DNA of 41,766 nt from positions 1-41,766 of the forward strand of contig JAHHIE010000060.1 in the NCBI GenBank assembly GCA_019358945.1, read 5' to 3'. Source of the DNA: Stenomitos rutilans HA7619-LM2. GTDB taxonomy: Bacteria; Cyanobacteriota; Cyanobacteriia; Leptolyngbyales; Leptolyngbyaceae. The number at the start of each line of letters is the position of its first letter. Position 1 is the stretch's first letter. Below the pieces are notes generated by a model, which saw only the letters and a list, made by a program, of their open reading frames with translations, had not been told where the DNA came from and did no database searches. Below are positions 24,952 to 31,623 of the stretch, one piece after another. Position numbers and translations under genes: made by a program.

Positions 24952-25545
24952 ATGAAAATATTGACGGTGACTGGCTACAAAGGTGGGGTGGGGAAAAGCA
25001 CGACCGCTATCCACCTAGCAACGTATTTCAGTGACAAGGGCAAAACCGTTCTTGTGGACGGCGATCCGAATCGGACTTCCATCGCATGGGCAGAGCGCGG
25101 CAACTTGCCTTTTACCGTGGCAGATGAACGGCAAGCCATGAAAATGATTGGAGATGGCGAGTACATCGTGATTGATACTCCGGCTCGTCCCCATACCGAT
25201 GATTTGAAAGAGCTTGCTAAGGGATGCGACCTGCTCATTTTGCCTACGGCTCCAGACGTTTTAAGTTTGGAGCCGATGTTGGAGACAGCGCGGGATTTAG
25301 GCGACGCGAAATATAGAGCGCTGCTTACGATCGTTCCGCCAATGCCCAGCAGGGAAGGGGAGTTGATGCAAAAAGACCTGATAGAGGGCGGCGTTCCTGT
25401 CTTCAAAACGATGATTCGGCGCACGGTTGGTTTTCCCAAAGCAGCGCTGGCAGGTGTCCCCATTCGGGACGTAACCGATCACCGTTTGAAAGATGCGTGG
25501 CAAGACTACGTTGCGCTGGGCAATGAAATCATGGAGATGTTGTAA
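24952..25545 (+). CDS. parA: ParA-family partition ATPase (small, type Ib)
   Basis: A 197-aa ATPase without an N-terminal helix-turn-helix, as in ParF-type ParA. KGGVGKST (10-17) is the deviant Walker A, VDGDPNRT (about 35-42) the A' motif and VIDTPA (about 73-78) the switch II motif. It should form nucleotide-dependent gradients on the nucleoid to separate plasmid copies. Its stop codon overlaps the next ATG (25545), so the two products are translationally coupled. The octamer array ahead probably controls it. Confidence 0.93.
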   Translation: MKILTVTGYKGGVGKSTTAIHLATYFSDKGKTVLVDGDPNRTSIAWAERGNLPFTVADERQAMKMIGDGEYIVIDTPARPHTDDLKELAKGCDLLILPTAPDVLSLEPMLETARDLGDAKYRALLTIVPPMPSREGELMQKDLIEGGVPVFKTMIRRTVGFPKAALAGVPIRDVTDHRLKDAWQDYVALGNEIMEML

Positions 25546-25808
25546 TGAGTGGTAAGTTCGGCGATTTAATCCGCAAAGCCAGAGAAACGGAGCAACAACC
25601 AGAAGACCAGAATACTGGCAAGCCAGAAACCCAGAAGACCAGTCAAGAGGTTGCGCTGGTGGCTGAAAAGGAAAAAGATGTGAATTTGTCCATTAAGGTG
25701 CCTGAATCATTGCGCCGCCACTGGGCAGCAGAGTCAAAACGAATTGGCGTTAGCATGACAGCCGCGATTATTGAAGCCTTGACAGAAAGGTTTGGTACGC
25801 CGAAGTAG
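25545..25808 (+). CDS. Ribbon-helix-helix ParB-like centromere-binding protein
   Basis: An 87-aa protein. The unstructured N-terminal half leads to a ribbon-helix-helix domain (VNLSIKVPESLRRHWAAESK, then SMTAAIIEALTERFG; about 45-85). Position and size fit the ParG/omega class that binds tandem repeats and stimulates ParA. Unusually, the gene itself contains CCAGAA/CTGG motifs (25597-25645), so part of the binding array may lie inside its coding region, where it encodes the disordered tail. Confidence 0.88.
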   Translation: MSGKFGDLIRKARETEQQPEDQNTGKPETQKTSQEVALVAEKEKDVNLSIKVPESLRRHWAAESKRIGVSMTAAIIEALTERFGTPK

Positions 25809-25993
25809 CTACAATAGCACTCATTGTTATGCCACCCATCTCAGGACAGCCAACCACTATGTCTACGCTAACTTTTGTCATGCCTAGCACCAGAGTTACA
25901 CGTAGACTATAAAACTGATGTGAAGTTCCTAAACAAATATTGTCTAACCAAGTTTAATCAGTAAGAATACTGAGAAGCATACGTATGCATCTA

Positions 25994-26027
25994 CCTTCGT
26001 AATTAGACGTTAATTCATGTACGAAGG
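25994..26027 (+). promoter_or_regulatory. Hairpin able to mask the ribosome site of the PTPA-CTERM gene
   Basis: CCTTCGTA (25994-26001) pairs with TACGAAGG (26020-26027) over an 18-nt loop. The right arm contains most of the Shine-Dalgarno AAGGAG of the gene at 26037. A 12-bp palindrome GCATACGTATGC (25977-25988) lies just upstream and could be an operator. Confidence 0.5.
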
Positions 26028-26036
26028 AGAGAAGTC

Positions 26037-27224
26037 ATGGCTTTCAAACAACTTGCTATTGCAGCAGGTTCACTAGCTACAGTCACAGCATCACTTTTCA
26101 CTGTTGCTGTTCCCGCTCAAGCCGCGAGCGTAACAGCAACTTCATATGTCAACCTGATTGATGGACCTAATATCGTCACAGACGTAGGATTGAATCCATC
26201 AGCCTCATCATCTGCTGGCGGCGGCGGCGGTTCAGCTATTGCAAGCGCTGGACCAACCGCCAGCTTGAGGGCGTTTGCAAATTCAGAAAACTCTATCTTG
26301 AGTACTCCTGCGGGTGCCTCCGCAGGATTTGGACTTAATTATGTCCTTGCTGGAAACCCAAACGCTGCCTTCATTCCTCTGACGTTCAATTTCAATCTTT
26401 CAGGAGGATTGAATGCCAGTGTTGATGTCACTAATACGGGCAGCGTAGCCAGTGCTAATTTCCAATATCTCATCATAGACACTGCTTCTTCTAATGTCGG
26501 AGGCAGTTCCTCATTAACCTTGCAAGGAAGGCAGGCTCCACTATTTTTTAGCTCTGGAACATTGGGTGATACTGGTAATGGCGGTCGTTTGGGAGCAAGA
26601 GTTACACCAGTTCTCAATATTCAAGGAACTGTTAATGTTGAAGGAGAGAAGATTCGAGCAGAAGACTTTCAGGATCTCGGTGAAACCCCTGCAGAGAAAG
26701 CACTATTTGCAACAGTAGGAAAGTTTTTAACAACAGATATTCCTCTGGAACAGTTTAGAACGGAAACTTCTTTCTTAAATGGTGCTATTATCAACGCCAT
26801 CTCAAGCTTTGGGCTACCAAGATTAAATATTCCTGCGGGAAAAGTGTTAGGTGCAGACATTGACCTAGGGTTCGATACAGAATTTTTCTTTAACACCAAT
26901 GTTCAGCTAACTAGGCAAGTTCAGGATAAGGGGTTCTTGATTGGTAGTCTTACAACTTCTGCTGCAACAAGTCCATTCGATGCCAATGCTAGCTCAAATT
27001 TTGGTAGTACCCTTAAGTTGACATCAATTACTGTTCCTCAGTCGTTTAATGCTGTTGATGTTAGCAATCTCAAGGTTATGTTTGATTCCGGACAAGTTTT
27101 TGATGTGATAAGGGAGTCCAATCCAACTCCTGTCCCGACTCCTGCCTTACTGCCAGGGCTTATTGGCTTTGGATTAAATATGTTTCGCAAGCGCAAACAG
27201 TTACAGCAAAAGCAGCTTTGCTAG
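26037..27224 (+). CDS. PTPA-CTERM sorting-signal exoprotein
   Basis: A 395-aa protein with a Sec signal peptide (MAFKQLAIAAGSLATVTASL to about residue 30, ending PAQAA). The C-terminus has PTPA (367-370), a hydrophobic segment (LLPGLIGFGLNMF) and a basic RKRK tail, the tripartite PTPA-CTERM variant of PEP-CTERM, cut and anchored by an exosortase. The body is Ser/Gly/Ala/Asn-rich beta-type sequence without catalytic motifs, so probably structural or surface matrix. The exosortase must be chromosomal; none is on this plasmid. Strong GGAG ribosome site. Confidence 0.88.
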   Translation: MAFKQLAIAAGSLATVTASLFTVAVPAQAASVTATSYVNLIDGPNIVTDVGLNPSASSSAGGGGGSAIASAGPTASLRAFANSENSILSTPAGASAGFGLNYVLAGNPNAAFIPLTFNFNLSGGLNASVDVTNTGSVASANFQYLIIDTASSNVGGSSSLTLQGRQAPLFFSSGTLGDTGNGGRLGARVTPVLNIQGTVNVEGEKIRAEDFQDLGETPAEKALFATVGKFLTTDIPLEQFRTETSFLNGAIINAISSFGLPRLNIPAGKVLGADIDLGFDTEFFFNTNVQLTRQVQDKGFLIGSLTTSAATSPFDANASSNFGSTLKLTSITVPQSFNAVDVSNLKVMFDSGQVFDVIRESNPTPVPTPALLPGLIGFGLNMFRKRKQLQQKQLC

Positions 27225-27249
27225 TTCTACTTAAGTAGTGTCCATCTTG

Positions 27250-27291
27250 CATAGAACCATAAAACCAGAATTCTGGTTTTATGGTTCTATG
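27250..27291. repeat. 42-bp perfect palindrome
   Basis: Perfect dyad centred between 27270 and 27271, core AAAACCAGAATTCTGGTTTT, with no loop. It shares CCAGAA/TTCTGG with the partition array. It lies between two convergent genes and includes the last codons of the winged-helix gene, so it could serve as a bidirectional terminator. Confidence 0.85.
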
Positions 27292-28196
27292 GTTTTATTT
27301 TTCAGTTTTACAAATTCCTTGAGTTCAGTCATTGGAAACATCCCGCTAAACTCTTCCCACACTTCTTGCTTATCGAGGTTGGTGTAAACATACTGCACAC
27401 CGTCCAGCATGGTTGCGCCACGGACAAGCCCGATCGCGCTGGCTAGGTCATACCATTCGTTGAAGCCAGGAGGGGCACTGCGCTGTTTTTCATTTCCAGC
27501 GCTGCTGTTGGAGCCTAATGCAGTGTTTTGCCTGCTATTGGGTTGCCATTGGTTTTCTATGGCTTGGCGCAAGAAACCAGCGGGGTTTTTGACCCGTCCG
27601 TTTTGCATCCGCTCCTTGAGGGCGGCGATCGCGTCTTTGACGGCTGTGGTTGTTGCAGAAACAACCACCTTGATGAGGTGTGGATTCAGCCTTACGCCTG
27701 TTTGTTCGGCTTCTGTTAATAATTCTTGATACGCTGGGTATTGCGTTTCTGGCTGACTTGTGTGGCTTTCATCCTGTTTTTCTGTAACAGGGTGGTGGGT
27801 GGGTTCTTCTGTCTGTTTGCTTTGAAATTCTCTGTTAGAGGGAACCGAGGAATGCGGGTTTGCGGGGCTTTTTTCGGAAGTTTTCTGCTGGTGAAAGGAA
27901 GATTCCTGCCTGTTTAAAGAAGTTTGCTGCCCTGGATGCCAAGCAATGAGCTTGTAGATCCGTCCTGAATAGCGCCTTACCACTTCAACCAAACCGTAGT
28001 CTACGAGCTGACCAAAGGCGATTTTTACCCACTTGAGGCTGTAGCCTGCCCATGTTTGAAACTCATCCAGTATGACTTCCTGGGACTTTCCTGCGGGGAC
28101 AGCCCTGAGAAGCCAGCGGTACAGGTGTCCGGCACAGGGCGTTAATTCAAGGGCAAGCTGATCATGCTGTTCCGTAATCCTTGCGAAAGCAGTCAT
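27279..28196 (-). CDS. Winged-helix domain protein of plasmid type
   Basis: A 305-aa protein. Residues about 18-88 (AGHLYRWLLRAVPAGKSQEV, then KWVKIAFGQLVDYGLVEVVR) form a winged helix-turn-helix. A Ser/Gln/Pro-rich disordered linker (about 90-150) joins a second helical part (about 155-225) and a short C-terminal domain. Architecture resembles plasmid replication or regulatory proteins in cyanobacteria but I cannot name it. It does not look like a second replication initiator with its own iterons. Confidence 0.7.
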   Translation of the reverse strand: MTAFARITEQHDQLALELTPCAGHLYRWLLRAVPAGKSQEVILDEFQTWAGYSLKWVKIAFGQLVDYGLVEVVRRYSGRIYKLIAWHPGQQTSLNRQESSFHQQKTSEKSPANPHSSVPSNREFQSKQTEEPTHHPVTEKQDESHTSQPETQYPAYQELLTEAEQTGVRLNPHLIKVVVSATTTAVKDAIAALKERMQNGRVKNPAGFLRQAIENQWQPNSRQNTALGSNSSAGNEKQRSAPPGFNEWYDLASAIGLVRGATMLDGVQYVYTNLDKQEVWEEFSGMFPMTELKEFVKLKNKTIEP

Positions 28197-28320
28197 TTTT
28201 GCAGTTCTCCATTAATAGATGTGTTCATTCGCACGAAGAACTGCTATCCTTGAATTGCCACACTCAAAGACAGTTAGTTCTTCGCTTACTTTTCAAGCGA
28301 CTAACGATTAATAAAGTTTG

Positions 28321-28364
28321 AAACCAGCATCCTAGAAGTTCTTGTCCAACTTCAGTGCTGGTTT
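28321..28364. terminator. Stem-loop downstream of the RHH gene
   Basis: AAACCAGCA (28321-28329) pairs with TGCTGGTTT (28356-28364). It lies in the gap after the leftward RHH gene. A second 7-bp stem (AGGCTGA 28418-28424 / TCAGCCT 28436-28442) spans the RHH stop codon. No clear U-run, so termination is only possible. Confidence 0.4.
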
Positions 28365-28435
28365 TCAGCTTTTTAGGGCATCTCTAGTTTTTATCGTTAT
28401 CATCACCTCCCTAGTTCAGGCTGATTACGCTTCGG

Positions 28436-28687
28436 TCAGCCTTGAGCATCCTTCTTATTACCCGACGATGGCTCGTCGTTAATTTTGCCGTCGGCTTTTG
28501 CCCTGCGGATCGCTTCCTCGATCGCAAACAACGCCATCTGTGAGAGCGATCGGCGTTCGTAATTGGCAAGCTTCTCAAAGTCCTCACGGACATCGGGAGG
28601 CATGTAAATCACGATTCTGGGTAGTTTCGAGGGCACACCGTTGACCATAGCTGTAACCATGCTGCCTGATCTTACTCCTGAGTGCAT
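28436..28687 (-). CDS. CopG-like ribbon-helix-helix protein
   Basis: An 83-aa protein, or 74 aa from the second ATG at 28660, which has AGG just ahead. The segment PRIVIYMPPDVREDFEKLAN followed by RSLSQMALFAIEEAIRR is a ribbon-helix-helix DNA-binding fold. A 19-bp palindrome lies 27 bases upstream of the first ATG, as expected for an autorepressor. It could control copy number or the divergent operon. Confidence 0.8.
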   Translation of the reverse strand: MHSGVRSGSMVTAMVNGVPSKLPRIVIYMPPDVREDFEKLANYERRSLSQMALFAIEEAIRRAKADGKINDEPSSGNKKDAQG

Positions 28688-28713
28688 TTAACAGTTCCAT
28701 TATGATCTAAAAG

Positions 28714-28732
28714 TGTCAGTCCAGGACTGACA
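28714..28732. promoter_or_regulatory. 19-bp palindromic operator candidate
   Basis: TGTCAGTCC (28714-28722), A, GGACTGACA (28724-28732): perfect 9-bp arms around one base, between the leftward RHH gene and the rightward operon. Confidence 0.6.
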
Positions 28733-28787
28733 AGGTACTGCTACTATTGAAACCATGTGTGGCGTTTGCACGTTGCACGCAGCAAAA

Positions 28788-28828
28788 AGCCCTGTCCAGA
28801 CAGTTTCTGAGGCTCATCGGACAGGGCT
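28788..28828. repeat. 10-bp inverted repeat before the hypothetical operon
   Basis: AGCCCTGTCC (28788-28797) pairs with GGACAGGGCT (28819-28828), 21-nt loop. On the minus strand it is followed by TTTTT, the form of an intrinsic terminator, though no minus-strand gene precedes it. On the plus strand it would be a leader hairpin 21 bases before the ATG at 28850. Confidence 0.5.
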
Positions 28829-28849
28829 ACCCCTTAACGAGGTATATCC

Positions 28850-29329
28850 ATGATGACAGAACAGCGAAGACAGGACTGCTGGGGCGTTGTGATGCGCGTC
28901 TCCAGCCAAAAGCATCCTACGTTTCTCAAGCATCAGATCGGTGTCATGCAAACGGTTGGGGCGATGGCCATTTTTATTCCGCTGCTACTGATTACTGGCG
29001 ATCGCCAGACGCAAGCCGCGCCATTTACGGGCAAGATTGCTCAAATAACAGATGATTTACGCCCGTATGCCCAGAATGGGGGCATTAGCCAGCGTCAAAT
29101 TGATCATCTGAACCGCTCCTACGCCAAACGGCAGAGTTATAAAGCCATTCAAACACTACGGCGGCGCGGGGAACTGGGTAGTCCCAACTACGTTTCGGAG
29201 TTCAGAGAGGTTTATGAAATCAGAGGCGGCGATCGGTATCACGCCCCGCAAAAGTTTCACATCCTCTACCGTCTCTCGCCTAGCTGCAACTACCGATGCA
29301 GTGAGGCATACGACTGGTACAAACAGTAA
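28850..29329 (+). CDS. Hypothetical exported or anchored protein
   Basis: A 159-aa protein with an unusually long N-terminal cytosolic stretch, a hydrophobic segment (about 33-50) and a possible cleavage site QAA before PFTGKIAQ. The C-terminal part has four Cys-rich/aromatic residues (SPSCNYRCSEAYDWYKQ). First gene of a three-gene set with small gaps or overlaps. No family is recognised. Confidence 0.65.
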   Translation: MMTEQRRQDCWGVVMRVSSQKHPTFLKHQIGVMQTVGAMAIFIPLLLITGDRQTQAAPFTGKIAQITDDLRPYAQNGGISQRQIDHLNRSYAKRQSYKAIQTLRRRGELGSPNYVSEFREVYEIRGGDRYHAPQKFHILYRLSPSCNYRCSEAYDWYKQ

Positions 29330-29357
29330 ACTAAGAGCAATACAAGGAGAAGCCGAT

Positions 29358-29852
29358 ATGCTAGACCAACCCTGGACTCTGGAAACGCTGAAGAGCAAAA
29401 CGTATGACTTGTGGCGCGAGCTGCACAAGTTGAATGAATGCTATTTCCAAGAGAACCCAGATGCTAGCAGCAACCTGCCTTTTGTGACTGAAATTCAGTC
29501 CTATGGGGAGTTAGAGCACGTAGAAACTTGGCAAGCCGCCTATGCCTCCCTTAAAGCCAAATTTTTGGCTGATGGGTGTTTGGAGGATGGGCAGTATCTG
29601 ATTGAGTTCTACTTGCTGTATGCCTCCAAGAAATGGGGCTGGCGGCATCTGCTTCCCCTTGTGATTGCTCAACTCGAAATGATTCCCAAAGCTGTAGAAG
29701 CGATCGCCGATGGGCTTCGCACTATCGGTGTCTACGGCTGCGAATACGGTGCGACCGCCCAAGACATTGAGCAATTCAAGGAGTTTTTAATCAATGGCGA
29801 TTCGGAAAAGTGGCGATTCTTCCGACCTGAACCAGCCGCAATCTCTTCGTGA
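29358..29852 (+). CDS. Hypothetical protein
   Basis: ATG at 29358 is preceded by AGGAG at eight-base spacing, so I prefer it to the longer frame from 29214. The 164-aa product is helical and aromatic-rich (MLDQPWTLETLKSKTYDLWR at the start), with no motif I recognise. It ends inside the next gene. Confidence 0.7.
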   Translation: MLDQPWTLETLKSKTYDLWRELHKLNECYFQENPDASSNLPFVTEIQSYGELEHVETWQAAYASLKAKFLADGCLEDGQYLIEFYLLYASKKWGWRHLLPLVIAQLEMIPKAVEAIADGLRTIGVYGCEYGATAQDIEQFKEFLINGDSEKWRFFRPEPAAISS

Positions 29853-30195
29853 TGTCCGCGTTGAACAACGCAGAAATTACACCGATGCCTGCTCTGAAAA
29901 GGGGGCTGATGGTGAGGGGATTGCACGCGGCACAAACCGTGTCTATAACGAGACCTTCGGCAGTAAACCAGCAGGCAAACGCGACGATTGGACAGACAGG
30001 CAACAACAAGAAATTGCGGTTTCTGAAAACTTTGCCGCTAACCGGGTGCGCGACCTGCCTACACCAGACGAAGGCAGTTCACAAAGTAAAGCGAATGATC
30101 GGGTTGTTGAGGCTTCTGGAGAGGGAGCTAAAAACGCTAAAGACTATGTGGACGATCAGTCCGATAACGGTAACTGGTGGTCGAGGCTTTTCTAA
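29794..30195 (+). CDS. Hydrophilic hypothetical protein
   Basis: ATG at 29794 follows AAGGAG ten bases upstream and overlaps the previous gene by 59 bases. The 133-aa product is highly charged and probably disordered, ending in WWSRLF. The competing frame 29849-30244 has no ribosome site. Third gene of the set; function unknown. Confidence 0.6.
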   Translation: MAIRKSGDSSDLNQPQSLRDVRVEQRRNYTDACSEKGADGEGIARGTNRVYNETFGSKPAGKRDDWTDRQQQEIAVSENFAANRVRDLPTPDEGSSQSKANDRVVEASGEGAKNAKDYVDDQSDNGNWWSRLF

Positions 30196-30201
30196 AGGAA
30201 A

Positions 30202-30234
30202 GGGCAGGGGGCAAGGCTTTCCTGCCCCCCGCCC
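30202..30234 (+). terminator. Strong GC-rich hairpin
   Basis: GGGC-A-GGGGGCA (from 30202) pairs with TGCCCCC-C-GCCC (to 30234) around AGGCTTTCC. It lies seven bases after the stop of the preceding operon and insulates it from the defence operon. AT-rich sequence follows but no true U-run. Confidence 0.65.
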
Positions 30235-30348
30235 AAATATCTAACGATTTTCAGCCTGACGATACTGCGATCACCAGCATTTAACGACCTTGGAGGCGTA
30301 GAAACTGGCAAACACTTTGCGAGCGGCTTGAGTTTCCAGGAACGCAAT

Positions 30349-30377
30349 TTGAACATTCACTGGACAGAGGTTATAAT
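30349..30377 (+). promoter_or_regulatory. Consensus-like promoter of the MBL/E2-E1-JAB operon
   Basis: TTGAAC (30349-30354), 17 bases, TATAAT (30372-30377). An inverted repeat TAATAC/GTATTA (30374-30379, 30384-30389) overlaps the -10 and the start site, a natural operator position. The leader to the ATG at 30517 is about 133 nt and can form GAGGAGA (30392-30398) / TCTCCTC (30440-30446). This accounts for the 321-base gap 30196-30516. Confidence 0.75.
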
Positions 30378-30516
30378 ACGTTAGTATTACTGAGGAGAGT
30401 TATTATTCAGAAATGGAGGAAACGTGAGAATATTCATAATCTCCTCTGAACTAAGCTGAATATGTAGCGATTTTCCTATTTGTATTCAACATAGCGACTA
30501 AGCGTCTTGACTGCCT

Positions 30517-31623
30517 ATGCATACTGCCACCTTTTACCCGATTGGAAATGCTGACACCTGTTTTATCGAACTTGGTAATGGACGGCGTATTCTTTTTGAC
30601 TACGCAAACACTTACGATCCAAACGATGAGAAAGACAAAAGGATTGATCTCGAAAAAGAAATCCGCAGAGCGTTTGGCAGTAATAAAGAAACCGATGTTT
30701 TAGCACTGTCACATCTTGATAGGGATCATTACAAGGGGGTAACTGAGCTTTTTTGGCTAGAGCATGATGATAAGTTTAAGTCTGATAACCGAATTAAAGT
30801 TAAGACTTTATGGGTTCCAGCATCTGCTATTCTTGAAGAAAATCTTAAAGATGAGGGTGTAATTCTTCGTGCTGAGGCGCGTCATCGCTTAGAGAAAGGT
30901 GAAGGAATTCAAGTCTTCTCAAACCCGAATGCATTAGATGATTGGTTGAAGGACAAGAAAATTAATCCAGACGATCGCCAGGATTGCATCACTCACGCTG
31001 GTGAGCCAGTGCCAGGATTCTCACTCGCAAGTGATGGTGCTGAATTTTTTGTTCATTCGCCTTTTTCTGAACGCTGTGAGGATGAAAGCCTCGTTGTACG
31101 AAATGCGTCAGCGCTTTTTATGCAAGTTACGTTTGAGGTAGATGGAAGAAAAACTCGTCTTATACTGTCGGCAGATTGCCCATACGAGGAAATTGAAGCA
31201 ATTGTCAGAGTAACTAAGAAACATCAGAATGAAGATTGGCTGAAATGGGATATAAATAATATTCCTCACCACTGTTCTTATCTCTCTCTCTCGGATGAGA
31301 AAGGTGATAAAAAGACAATACCTACAGATAATGTAAGATGGTTGTATGAGGAACAGGGGGAAGAATTTGGATTATTAGTTTCAACAAGCAACCTGATTCC
31401 TACCGAGGATACGGTTCAGCCACCGCACAAGCAAGCTGCGGCTTATTATGAAGATGTTGCGACCAAGCTTCATGGTGAATTTCTTGTCACGATGAATGAG
31501 CCGAAATCAGCTTCTCCAAAACCCCTTATTATCGAAATTACAGGTTCAGGCTATAAGGTAAAAAAATCTATATCCTCACCTGCAATAGCCATAACTACTA
31601 ACAAACCACCGCGTGCCGGATGA
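30517..31623 (+). CDS. ComEC-like metallo-beta-lactamase-fold protein
   Basis: A 368-aa protein. The N-terminal part (YPIGNADTCFIELGNGRRIL) and H66-L-D68-R-D70-H71 (SHLDRDHYKG) are the start of an MBL fold of the ComEC-type branch. LSADCP (about 214-219) and IPHHCSYLSL (about 249-258) supply the later metal ligands. It could be a hydrolase or nuclease. The last 15 residues (about 354-368) form a flexible tail ending PPRAG, with glycine as the last residue. Its stop overlaps the next ATG (ATGA at 31620). See the findings for the idea that it is a conjugation partner. Confidence 0.88.
   Translation: MHTATFYPIGNADTCFIELGNGRRILFDYANTYDPNDEKDKRIDLEKEIRRAFGSNKETDVLALSHLDRDHYKGVTELFWLEHDDKFKSDNRIKVKTLWVPASAILEENLKDEGVILRAEARHRLEKGEGIQVFSNPNALDDWLKDKKINPDDRQDCITHAGEPVPGFSLASDGAEFFVHSPFSERCEDESLVVRNASALFMQVTFEVDGRKTRLILSADCPYEEIEAIVRVTKKHQNEDWLKWDINNIPHHCSYLSLSDEKGDKKTIPTDNVRWLYEEQGEEFGLLVSTSNLIPTEDTVQPPHKQAAAYYEDVATKLHGEFLVTMNEPKSASPKPLIIEITGSGYKVKKSISSPAIAITTNKPPRAG

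Noticed and set aside
29849-30244. Alternative 131-aa frame
   Set aside because: No ribosome site; the overlapping frame at 29794 has AAGGAG.
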